Assembly (NCBI GenBank): GCA_023846275.1
Contig: CM043868.1
Location: forward strand, 13,549,755 to 13,613,754
Direction: 5' to 3'
Origin: Vanilla planifolia
Taxonomy: Eukaryota > Streptophyta > Magnoliopsida > Asparagales > Orchidaceae
DNA length: 64,000 nucleotides
The notes beneath the pieces were generated by a model that made no database searches, was not told the DNA's origin, and saw only the letters and a program-made list of their open reading frames with translations. The number at the start of each line of letters is the position of its first letter. The first letter of the stretch is position 1. A program made the position numbers and the translations under genes. Below are positions 38,761 to 51,600 of this stretch, piece after piece.

Positions 38761-41700
38761 ATATTAAATAAAAATATTAGAATAAAAAACAAGATTAAAT
38801 AGAGAATTCTAAATTCAGTAACAACCTAGTCACTCCTAACTTTGCATACAATAGACTAAGAAAGATTAAATAATGTGATCAAATCACTACCTTTCTTTAT
38901 TGGCTTCTAATGAATCATCTCTCTAACTCATTTTTAGTAACTTCTCTCTTCCAATCCCTCTACTTCACTTACAATTATTAATTCTCCAACATTTTTTGAA
39001 AACTTTATTTTTCTTTTCCTACTCTTTCCCTCCAACCAAGCCTTCCTTAATCTCTCTCCTTTTTTTTCTCCTTCCCTTCTTCTCTCCTTTATTTTTTTAC
39101 TTTCTTAATCCTCTACATTTCACCTTATGCATCTAATCAAAATCCCTTTTAAGCTTCTCTTATATATGGTGATAATAATTAAAATGCTAAACTATAATTT
39201 TGTCATTCTACAAGTTACAAAAATTACCTTTTTAATTTTTAAATACATAATTAATTATCTAACTTTTCGAAAATTAAAAATTCAACATTTTTAGATTCCT
39301 CTTGGAAAGATCTTTCTAATGATATACTCAAATAAGTTTATTTTTTTACTCAATTTGAAATTATGACATATCTGTTGACATAATTTTAATAGTTTAACAT
39401 TTTATTTAATAAATATCATAATTTAAAAAATTGACTTTTTTATATTAACATAGACATAATTTATAACTTGATGTTTAATCTCATGATTTATAATATATTG
39501 TACATGACTAAATTTTTAGATATTATAACATGATTTTTTCATCATACATCATGATTAATTAGACTCGATATACTATCAACAATATATTTTTATTGTACTT
39601 TTATATTATTTTATTTATTCTTAGTTTTGTATGCACATAATTGATTTATTTGACATATATTTAGGTCATAAGTATCTTTTCTAAATAATTAGTGATTTTA
39701 TCCTTCCTTCCAAGAAATCATGATTTCATCAATTTGGTGCATAGTTGATGCTATTGTTCACTAATTTGATGATATTTGTGCTTAGATGATTTTATAGTTT
39801 TTCAAAACTATTAACAACATTTAGATATGATTCCCAAAATTTTTTAATTAAGATCATTACATTCAAGGAAAAACTTTAGTAGATAATACAATATTCATAT
39901 ATTTTTTCATGTTTTGTATTGGTTCCTAATATTTTGTGGTGTGCTATAATATATCTAAAGTTTTAGATGAACACTAGTGTTTGTATATGTGTTTTATGGT
40001 TCATAAATGTGTAAGGTGACCTAAGCGTTTTTGTATGCAAATTTTGATATTGACTTGGATTTGTTAGGTCCAAAAACTTATTTGAAATCTATCATATAAT
40101 CAAACATGGACAAGTTATAATTTATGGTCTAGTCCATGCAGATTAAGTGATGGGTAGCAAAATAACCTCAAACAATTAGATAAATAAATAGTGTGGTCAC
40201 TTATTGGCAACTTCAAGTAGTTGTCATTTTCACATTGGGGATTTTGGGTAAGGAGTTTTTTTGCTACAATTTTTTTGATGTTTCTTCTCGCTAAGGCATA
40301 TATATTGTCTTATATAGATCCTATTTAAAAAGGTTGTAAAAGGAAAGAAACATAAAGTCCATCTTTTTTCTTTAACTTACACGTGTTTAGGGTTACGACT
40401 TAATGAACATATTTCAACCCAAGAATCAATCAGTGTATTTGATCAAATTTATTAGTGAGACGTTACAATACCATCATAGATCAATCACTTGATATTTCTA
40501 AAACTCTATACTTATCTCTATCTTGAATACACTCTGTAGTCATTTTCTTTACTAAATGGAGTTACTTTCACCTTATTGTTTATTGACACTTTTAAAGAAT
40601 CTAAAACATAATTATAATTTTTTATATTTTTTATACGATTCATTTTTCTTGATATATATATATATATATATACATACATACATACTAAAAAATTCACTCT
40701 ATGTGAAGAAGATTTGAGAGTAAAACATTTTTTTTAAAATAATATACAGTAAATAAAAATATTTTGATGTGTTAACACTTTTCTTTGTTTTGGAAAGGAA
40801 TTTTTTTGTGATGTTTTTTTTACAATTTTCATGTTTTAAGTTTCTTCATATTATATATTTATGTTTATCATTTTATTATCCTTAACCCGCATTATTTGAA
40901 ATCTAGAAAAATCTACTCAAAATTTACTTTTTGGGCTAAAATATTAATCATTTGAATTTAGAACAAGTTAAAATTTTGTGAAAAATTTAGATAACCTTAA
41001 GGTTAAAACTTTGATGTCCTCCATCATTTGCATCATCTGACATCATCATCTTTGTATTAATTCCATCAATATATAAAATAGAAACAACTATTTTCCTGAA
41101 AGAGATGGTTATATTTTACAAAATAGAAATTTATCAATGAGAAAAAAGAGCATTTAACGAGACCTCTAACTTTCATTTGGAAGAGTAACATATGTGATTT
41201 CAATGACTATGTCATGTCTCTTACTATGCATAATTGCTTAGTTATTTTTATTTTTTGTTAGAAGGTATAGTTATTAATTTTTCTATTTCTTCATTTTTGT
41301 GTTCTTTCCTTCTTGTTTGGGACAATGAAGGATTTTAGTTGGTACTGCTTCTTTATGGCTCTTTTATGTTTGGTTATGAAGCCCCAAATATTGTTCATAT
41401 TAACTTTTTAAAAATTTTATAATAAATGAATATTTTATGATTTTTGGAAAATACATAAATTATATTTGATTTTAAAAATAAATTGAAATAATAAAAAGAA
41501 TAATTATTTGATTGGTGAAGTCAAAAGCAAAAACATAGTAAATTTTAAGTATAAAAAAAATTAAATTTATACTTAAGAAAGTTGTCAATATTAAGAAGTA
41601 TTAATTAGCATAAGATGTTCTTTAAAGGACATCCAATTGATTTAATTTAAAAAGATATTATAAATAAATAAATAAATAAATATATCATTTTATGTATAAA

Positions 41701-42269
41701 AATAATATAATATTGTAGTGAGATTAAGAAAAATTTTGTTACAAAAGTTTACAATGCATAAAAAATCACGCTATAACAACTCCAACTTGAATATAGTAAA
41801 TATAATCAATAAAATTAGGAATTAAAAAATATTATTTAAATAAATAAAAAAATATGAATATCAATATATTTTGATAATATTAAATTAAGATATTATGTCA
41901 TATTACTAAATTACAAAATTAAAAGGTTATTGTTAGAATAAAATAAATTAAAATCTAACCATAACTAATCCACTATATAATCCTACTAAAGAAGGCACAA
42001 ATGAATAATCTTGAATAATTCTAAGTTTGGAAGGAATTAACAATTTTTTAATATTTTAAAATTTTTGTTGAACATGCATGATTATAAAATATGAGGTTTT
42101 CTTATAACTTTTCTTACATTTCAATTTTAAAACCCTACTTTGATGTGAAGAAAGATGTGTATCTCTATGATTAGGGATTAGAAAACATATTCTTAAGATT
42201 GATTTAAAAGAGCATATTTTTAGAAAACGATTATTAAATATAACCTCTACAACGATTGATCTAAAAGGA
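38761..42269. other. Intergenic DNA, no gene recognised
   Basis: AT-rich with simple tracts: (AT)n then (CATA)n at 40652-40683 and an AAAT run at about 41660-41683. A pyrimidine-rich patch lies at 38990-39110. I see no frame or RNA gene that I can support. Confidence 0.5.
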
Positions 42270-42630
42270 AACCTGGACCTGGCCCGGTCCGTGTTTGACC
42301 CGGGCCGACGTCCCACCCGCTTTGGTCTATGCTGCGCTGGATCCAAGTCATCCTACTAAACCAAGTCCATAGATTTATTATAAAATATTATTCACTGTGC
42401 CGACACGTTAACGATCACGACGCAGTGTTACACGGACAAATTACGGGGGTGAGTTAGTGAAAGGGACGGCAAACGAGGAATCCCGGCGTTGGAAAACTGA
42501 CCACTTGGGCGAAGCAAACGCCATGGAGCAGATGACACATATCTCTCATTTTTGGTAAATCGATCCTCTTTCTCCTCGCGAAGCAGCTTGGGCGCGGTAT
42601 GCCCTATTCCTTTATTGCTCAATTTTGTCG
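42270..42630 (+). promoter_or_regulatory. Promoter and 5' leader of the DUF4050 gene
   Basis: A GC-richer island in an AT-rich setting leads into the first ATG at 42631. TTATAAAATA at 42378-42387 is a plausible TATA box, about 250 bases before the ATG, which would leave a leader of roughly 220 bases. A CCGAC core (GCCGAC, 42399-42404) and ACACGT follow it; such words are the cores of DRE/CRT and ABRE-type elements, but they lie downstream of the TATA box and may be chance. Further upstream, GGCCCGGTCC and GACCCGGGCC form a GC-rich cluster at 42280-42305. Confidence 0.5.
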
Positions 42631-45600
42631 ATGGGTTCCTGCAAGCTGAGTTTTGATGTTTGGTTCGAAGGGTTTTGGCGGTTTGGAGCGTGGATGGATT
42701 TCGACTTGTCGAATGGTCTCTGGTGTCAGGTTCACAAACATATGCTTAGGCCCAAATTTGTCTTTTTTTTTTCTCTAGTAATTTTGGTGCTTTTCTTGTC
42801 TGTTGCTAAGTGCTTGATGTGAATCTTTTGTTGCTATTTTAGATTTTGTTCTGCTTATTCATTTAATTACTGCTTATTCCTGCCTGGTAGCTGTTGGTAA
42901 TATTGATATGGTGGAGTCTTTTGAAACATAGTGATAGCTCAGTTGAGAAGCTCCTTTTGTTCTCCTGCTGAAATTTTTTATGGTGCCCTTAGTCTTTTAT
43001 TCATGCACGTTGATTTGGAGAGGATCAAGGATTTTGGATTGATGAGGTGAACATTAAGGTGGTTTTTGGATCTAAGTTATGTGAAGTCACTTGGTATTAA
43101 CTATATTAGAAAGATTAAGAGTAAAATTATGTTTGATTGGTAATCCAAATTAGTTGGTGCTAACCTATGTTAAGTTTAAGGGTTGTTTGACAACTAGTGT
43201 TAGTGGGGTTAAGTTGACCCTACTGAGTTTTTCAATTACTATTTTCCTTAACATCAAAACAGGACCCAACCCCGTAACATTAAACTCCTAAACCACCAAA
43301 ACGCAACTTTGAGCCCCCCTCCCCCATTGTGTTATGCGTGCATGGTTCCCTCGCTTGCCTATTCTTTCCCCACATGATCTCTTCTCCCACAATTGTATCT
43401 TTATTAGGTGGTCATCCTAGCAGTGGGGTTCAATTGTGGTTGCTTCAACTGTGACCACTTTGGTGATTCTTGCCCCATCTAATGTCATTCAATGTTGTTA
43501 ACTCTCATGGTAATTTCATTCCACATCCCTACATCTTCACTGGATTCCTTCACTTTTGGAAAGGTGTTTTATGTTAGTTGTTTAGCATGCGTAATTGATT
43601 ATGTGCTCTCATCTTTCTCCAACTACAATAACTTTGGATTAAACTGCATGCTAAGGACCATAGTACATGGTAAAACTACAATATATGGATTTATTGGGTT
43701 TCTAGAATGTTGTTTTAGTTATAAATATTCTATATTTTATTAATTTTCAAAAAAAAAAATTATATGTTGTTTTCATTATAGTTTGTGTATGTAATTGCAT
43801 ATAACCTGCCCTAGAGATGGATGCTATTGTTATTCACTCATTGTTTATATTCCTAGATATGATAAAATTCTTTCTTTACCTACACATTACATATTTACTA
43901 CAGATGACAGATTAGGACTATAAACTGCTTCATGAAATATTATAGAATTAGAGCTGATGTCTTGACCAACTAAGCAGCTAATGTACACACGGCTCTACTT
44001 GGGATACATATATGCTAAGGAAATAATGGTGGGTCACAAGGGCCATGCTTATTACTTTTTTAAGTTGTTGGTCAATGCATTTTGGTTATTAAAATCCCTC
44101 TTGCAATAGTGTGAATGCGTTATCAACACTAAGTTCATGTTTGTCGTGTAGCAAATTGCAGTTTTCTTCACTGAAAAATAGCTATAGAAGTATTTGTGAA
44201 TTCTTCTACATTTCCTAGACTCTATAAGCAAGAATTTTCATCATGTCTTGTATAACAATTTGTCATGTTCCTTATGGGTTCTACTAGATGCATGCTTCCC
44301 CAAACACATGCATACACACACATTAGGAACAATTGAAATTGTTACCTGTTTTGAAGGATTTTGTAGGTATAGTTGATAGCACACACATTTGGTATTGGTA
44401 TCAGAATTAAAAGGATTTTTTATCCTTAAAAATTATGGTGATTTTCAATTTTGAAAGATAGTTTATCTTCATGGCAACTAGTTGGGAAGGTCCTATTGTT
44501 GACATGCATGTCGTTTGTTGGGTGATGAAGGGCAATTTAGTATCCCCCCAAGTAAATGCTAACTTTTGAACTTGGGTATGCAAAAAATGAAAAATTTATT
44601 GCCCCAATATGAAGTTTTAGATATCTTCTCAGCAAGAGCCAAAAACAATGTTGCTACATGGGGCCTTAAGAATGCTACAACCATTGGTTTGTATAACTAC
44701 AAAATATGGTCTAGTGGAACTTTGGAATTCTCAAAGAGTGATTCAAGGTGTTGACTACCATGAAACTATTTGCATTTGGCATGTAGGTGGATATTGTACT
44801 TGCTTATGGTTTGTTGCATAAATTTATTAGTAGGAGTTTTAATAATGACTTGTACTTGAACAAGCTAGAGGATGAGCTGGAGTACTATTGTGATTATGAT
44901 GATAAGTCACAAATAGAAAGTGTAGCTGATGTTAACATAATTAGTAAATGTATTGTGGGAGACATCATATAAATGATGATCATGAAGCATTTATGTTAGT
45001 GCATATTAGAGTACTTTGTGGTTGGACTTCAACTTTCTTTATTGGTGTTTATCAGCTTTCTTTCAACTTTACTTGTATTATTTTTCATAGGCATTCACAT
45101 TAGAAGGCAAGAGCAAGTGTGCTGTTACCACCATAACTGTATCTGTTTGCAAATTTAAAGGTTTACTAAGTACTTTTGGGTTGCTAAGTTTTTTCCCATT
45201 GTGTTGATAAATAAGGAACGAACAAGCGGTATGTATGCTTAGTTTTTGATATTAATGTGTCTATTTTGCCTTTAGAATTTTAGCAATATGTTTTTCTAAT
45301 AATATTTCTTAACAATGGGTTCTGCTTTAAACAAGGATGACATATTATGTTGTCATCATTAGAAGGGAACTATAGGTCTACGTGACATGGTCAAAATGCT
45401 ACAAACAGATGGTTAACTATATTGGGGCATTTTATTATTGAGTTTGTTATAAGGCAAAAGGTGTGTATGAGATATGACAATTCTATATGCATGAAACTTA
45501 AAGATGCATATATGTCATAAGGGGTGCAATCTTAGGCACAAGAGAATGCAATGAAGGAAAATAATACACTACCTCTTATGATTATACTTAGTTACCTTTG

Positions 45601-48600
45601 TAGAAAGTCAACAAATTGATCTTAGTTTGTTATTGTTGAGCTTATGAAATGATTTTATCATGGAACTTTGTATTAATGCAATTTCATTATATTGGCTTAC
45701 TTTGTGTTTTTAATGTAAAAGGAAATTGCACAGGGAATTAAATAAAGTTAACAACAAATGGAAAAAATTAAAACCAACAAATCTCATTTAACGACCAAGC
45801 ACAATCAGACCATTTTTGTATCTAAGTCGTGTTAAGTCACTTGGTGATAAGTTAACACAATGTTTATTGTGTTATTGAGGTTAATAGTAATACTCATGCT
45901 TGGCTACTTTTGTGGAAGGTTAATGAAATGATATAGTGTTAGTTTTTAGTTTGTTGTTGATGAGAGTAGGCAACTATCTAATGATAAAAATTTTGTGTTT
46001 GTATGATTTCATTAAATTATCCTACCTTGCATGTTTTTGATGCAAAAGGATATTACAAATAGAAAGAAATAGATTAACAACAAATAGAAAAAAATCAACA
46101 CCATCTAAACACATTTGATAGCCAAACACAATTCAAGTGATGTTTGGCTTCGAGTTAAGTCACTTAGTGTTAAGTTAATACAACATTAGTTAACCACTTG
46201 TTTGTGGCATTCTAACTAGGTCACATAAAGCCTTGGTTATCTACTAATAATAACAAGATTCCATGCTATTCAATCTAGAAAAGCAATTGTTGTTAATAAA
46301 TATTTCAAACAAAACATAATACTAAAATTTTTGATAAAAAGATAGATATAACAATAGCAAAAGCAAATGAGTTTACATAGTAGTTTCTTTGTTTCTCATT
46401 TATTAATATAAATAGAAATAGCTTTGAAAGCTTAAAGTATTTAGTAAACATTAAATTTACAAACAAAACCTATTTATGATTGTGATATCACTTATACTCC
46501 TACCTCTCAATGCAAATGACCTGGAAAAAAACACTAGTATTGAAAGAGAATCAACAAAAGCTGACAAAGAAAGTCAACATTCAATGTTGGAGTAACTAGC
46601 ATGCAATGACTAAGTGTTTTGTTATCATTTTTCATATAATTAATCACTAACCTGTTTGCCCATAAGTGCTCAATGATCATCATTTGTACAACGTATCAAG
46701 TAATTTGTTCACCAATGATGTTTCTATTAGTGATACTTTGGACTTCTCATTGTAGTTATAGTAATGCTCTAATTTGTCTTATGACGTGTTAATATAGATA
46801 TTATCATTGTAGCACCTGGTAATAAAAATGCAACATACATAAAGCAAGCATAATGTCTACTCACACAATAATTACGAATTGTGTTGTGGTGCTTTACAAT
46901 TTGAACCGCTTTTAAGAATTTGAAAGGTGCGCTTGATCATATTTTAGTGCGTGTCGATGATTGTATGGTTCTTAAGTTCATGTTTAGAAATTTTGTTCTT
47001 AATTCTAATAATTGTTTAGATGATAGTGAATTTTTCATTATTAGTGTACCTAAAGTCCACCTAGTAGAATTAACTTAAGGGGATACTAAATTGTCTTGCT
47101 CAACCATTCAGTAGAGAAAATATGTGTGAATAGTAGAACCTTCCCAATTAGATGCCACAAAGAGAATATGTATTTCAAAATCAATCATCGTTATAATATT
47201 TTGGGATATGAAATCCTTCTTGTTTTGATGCTGGTCTTGTTTGTCTCTCTTGGTAATAGTAAGAATGTGTGTTGTCAATCACACTTACTATCTCATTAAA
47301 AATGGGCTAAAATTTCGAATTGTATCTAACTTGGGGGGAGTATCTAGTATAACCAATGGAGCGTGTCATAATTTTGGTAAAAGTGCTGACAATCATTGCA
47401 AGACTTGATGGAAATTCATGCCTATTGTTTCAAGGGAATGCTAGGAGAACTTGCAAATACTTTGTTGTCATCTATTTGTACAATCACTCACAAGAAGACC
47501 TCAACTTGTTTTGTAAAAGGTGCATACTTAATATTGACAATGAGCCCATGCTGCTGCAAGAGGTAGGTCAACTACTAAAAACATTAGTCCACAACTTGAA
47601 GTAGTTATAAGAATGACCCTCGTAATTGTCCATCGTTTCCTTAATCCTCTATTATTTTCTTGACATACATACACTAGTTTCCTGGTTAGTTTAGAAAACA
47701 TCACTTCTAATTCTAATATTTTGTGGAGTACTTGTTTGTCATTGTCTTTCATCTCTCTAGTAAAGATGTAATGTGGGAATCAAGGGTGGGCCTTAGATTC
47801 ATACCTAGCAGAGCAAGCAATGAACTAATATTACAAGCATGCATCTCTTAGACATGTCATGCTTGATTACATATGCTAAGAAAAAAATATTTAATGTATT
47901 GTACAATTATAAAATCATAATATTTACTGCTAATACAACATCATAGCAATTTAATACAACCATATATCCTAGTTTTCCATCTACTATGGTCTTTTATTTG
48001 CAATTCAATCCATAGTTTAAGATGTACTTCAACCATCACAAAAGTTATCTGCTTGTTATGGCTATACTTAGGTATCTCCATGAGTTCAATGTGAGCCACT
48101 TCAATGAAAGTTGTGATCTCATTTAGCTTCTATTGTGTGTCCTTATATGTGAATGACATAGCCCACTTTATTATTGACATTATTTAAGGTGATTGTGTTG
48201 CATTTCTTTAAATAAGTTATTCTATTTGATCTAAGAGGTTTTTTGGTGATGACTAAAACTTGCCAATTGAACACAGGGTCTCTTACTTGAATTGTTGATC
48301 TTGAGCCATTGCAATTAGAACCTCCTTGTACATATCTGGTCCATTTTCACTCCTAATCCTAGGTTTTTTGGAGTCTACAATAAGGAGACCTTGACAATTC
48401 TTCGAGTTTTGCTCACATAAATAACATACCTAGAGAGAGGACTAGAAGCTTGGATGGAGCTTAGAAGCTAGAAGTCACTTTATATCTAAAGAATATATTG
48501 TGATGCATATATATTAGGGTGCGAACAAAGGTACAACAAAAACTAGAAAAATGTTAGGGTGAACCTTACACCAAGGTCATAAAAACACATTTGTAGGCCA

Positions 48601-51600
48601 ACAAAGGGTTTGGGATAAGGTGTACTATAATGTCACTACTAAAGTACTCCAACAACTTGTAAAAACTGACTAAAGAGAATGGAGTTAGAAATAACAAAAT
48701 CTTGTAACTGTTGTAATCTAAGTAATTGACAAATCAATAATTGCAAATTTCATTATTGTCCAAACCATTATATTCCCCATTGCATATGCCCAAAAAGAAT
48801 AATACATCATTGATATATAAACCAACAATATCAAACATCGAGCACTTTGCCCCAAATAAGGACTTGGGGGGAGTCTTGGGGAGATGGTCAGATATACCAT
48901 GAATGTGATCTAGTGATAGTGACCACATTGGAAGGTAGAAGAATTGCCAAAGAGGTTATGACCAAAGCTGTTGTAGTTGTACTCCATTGTTAAGTTGGTT
49001 TGCATAGTAGAGATGCAACTATGGGAGGAGAGATCGTGAATGGAAAGGAGCAAGTGAGTGAGCCACACATTCATAACACAAGTAGAGCTAGGGTAAGATG
49101 GGTTAGGGGGCTTATTGTTAAGGGTTTGTTTTAAGTTTTGGTGCCAAAGAAATACATGTTTGGTAAGGTTGGTGGAATCAAGGAGTGATCAAGGAAACCA
49201 CATGTGCGTAAAACAGTGGGGGTAGGAGATTAGGGTTAGGTAAGATTGGGGTGTTAGTATTAAAGGGTTGAGCTAAGTTTTGGTTTTTCAAAAATATTTG
49301 TTTGGCAAGGTTAATGGGGTTAACTTAAGTTAACAACATTAACACTGATTGCTAATATCCCAAAAAAGTACCTCTTTTAGAGTGTTTCTTATCAATTATA
49401 TTTGCATGATATCCTTATAGTTGGAAAAATGATTCTAATTTGTTAGTCTATGAAGATAGATGCTCTACATCTTATCTTTAGTCAGGTGTTTATCAATTAT
49501 TGTGATATTTGTCTTAATTTGTTAATTTTCTGAGATTATAAGTTTATGCAAAACAATAATGATTAAAATGACATCTTGATGATTGTAGAACTAGAGTAGA
49601 AGGTAAATCTAACACGGGGACCTTCTTCCATTATCTCAATCACCAACCTTATTGACAAATTAGTGAATCTCTCTTCTTTGACATGGTAACCAAGAGCACA
49701 TCTTTCTTTTCTACATTGCAATCATAAGCTAGTTAGATTTATGACTACTTCGCTTATTTTGGAAGATAGACAATTGGCTCATAATACTATGCTGCAACCT
49801 ACAAAGAAACAACATAATCTGATTTGATGAGTCAAGCATTTGAAATAATGTAATGCACTATGCATCCTTTGAATTAGAATAGTTTTATCGATACAATTTA
49901 ATTCTCATTTGTGTACATTTGTTTATGTTTCAAAACATTTTTATATACTAAGATGTTAACTCAGGGAATTCATAGAGGTTTATGAGGTTTTGCATGTAGC
50001 ACAAAATTTTAAGGGATCAAAGATTTGTGACTCCATAACATAAATACCAATGATGGATGAAGTTCAAATAATTTAATGATGAGTCAAGCTATTTATCTTT
50101 AAATGGTATCCTAAATAGTCTTAGCTTCAAATACAGAGTTGAAAGTTCATCATTTAATGATGAATGAAAACAATATGTGTGCCCTTCTTTTGATGGCATT
50201 GCATTTATAAACAATTGCTAGATTGGGATTTAGACTATAAAGGTTATGCTAGATACATAGTTGATTAAGCTTCTCAAATCAATAATAGTCCTATTAAACT
50301 TTTAATTTACTCACAATCTTTTGATGGAAAATATCGGCAGAATGTAAGTTTCCAATGAATTTACTATTGAATAAACAGTGTAAGAGCTTGGCATGTGGAT
50401 GAAGAATTTTTGATAAGCATATATTATAAAAAAATATTTTTTAACTTCTGCAAACATAAGTGTAGACATTTTATGATAGGAGATATAGATAATTCAAATT
50501 CTTCAATATTTTGAAATAACATAAATGCTATTTATAAAAATATTAGATTTCCAAAATTTAATTGAGATAATTATGGCATTTAAATCAAGCGTAGTTGACC
50601 TTGCATCTATACAAAGAAGTGCTGGTTATCATATGTTAAGCCATTCTTTGTAATGTCATAGTTGATGGCATTTTTAGAGATATGGTTATGATTTTAAATT
50701 TTGCAACCAAGGAGTGATGATGAAAACCAATGTATAGCCAACTATAATATTCAAAAACATTATGCCTTGGGCAAATGCCTAACCATCCAATAAAGTCACA
50801 AACAAAAGTTCAAGCCATTGAAATTAAATAAACAATCTAGGCATTTTCACATCATGTTTTGTACGATTCTGTCAAACAACAAGAGGCATTGTTTGACTAC
50901 TCGAGTGTTTATATGCTTGAACTAATTTCCTCCAAATTTATCATATTTAGTTAATTTGTTATTTTTATTATCATTGTGGATTTGAATTCATTATGATTAG
51001 TTTGGATTAAGAATTACAAGCTAAGTTTATTATTGTTTTATTTCTATCAAAAGGATCTTTTTAGTTTGTAAGAGAACTCTTATAAATTGCTTGTAATAGG
51101 ATTTGTGAGAACTAGATATTGTTTCATGATTGGAAATTTTGTTTTAGCCTCCCTTATAGTCTTTCTCTGCAGATGACATACTTCATATTGTGTGGTTCCT
51201 TGCATGAATTTGCATGGATGCTCCCACCTTAGATTTGATTTGTTTTATCTTTTTTGCTTATTTACCTTTGCCATGTTCGTGATTCCACCTCTTTATCATG
51301 GGAGCTTCATTTTGAGAAGCATGAGAATCAATTTGGCTTATCTTGCAATGCTGTCAAATGGTATTTGAAAGTTTTTTCATGTCGTTCTTCTCATACAAGT
51401 ATTGAATAAAGCAAACAAAAAAACTGCCTTCACGTAAAACTTATTGATTTGGATTGGTAAAATTTTACGAATATTAGAAACCATGTGCAATGGTTTGAAT
51501 TTGTAGTTAATCTTATTTTCAATAAAAGCAGTTGACCATGAAGTCCAATGTTTCCCATTGTTTTAGTAAAATTATAACATTACATGAGTATGTTGACATT

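Larger units (their letters stand above)
43180..49361 (+). mobile_element. Decayed PIF/Harbinger-like DNA transposon in intron 1
   Basis: About 6.2 kb bounded by inverted, related ends. The left begins GGGTTGTTTGACAACTAGTG; the right, read on the minus strand, begins GGGATATTAGCAATCAGTG. The similarity continues inward for 300 bases or more. GGG.TGTTTGG-like ends are usual for PIF/Harbinger elements, and a DDE transposase remnant of that superfamily lies inside on the plus strand (44366-44972). TTTAA precedes the left end, but the right end is followed by AAAAAA, so the expected 3-bp TTA/TAA target duplication is not clean. The inside also carries later changes (a tandem duplication and probable nested scraps). 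It sits in the sense orientation inside the long first intron of the DUF4050 gene. Exact ends are inferred. Confidence 0.6.

Noticed and set aside
45440-45520. Possible Myb/SANT-like helix (FIIEFVIRQKV) of a Harbinger second ORF
   Set aside because: Resembles the start of Myb_DNA-bind_3 only over about a dozen residues, with no tryptophan support; too weak to list.
47356-47604. 82-codon plus-strand open frame within the Harbinger-like element
   Set aside because: Could be part of the element's second (Myb-like) protein, but I see no SANT/Myb tryptophan pattern, so I did not annotate it.
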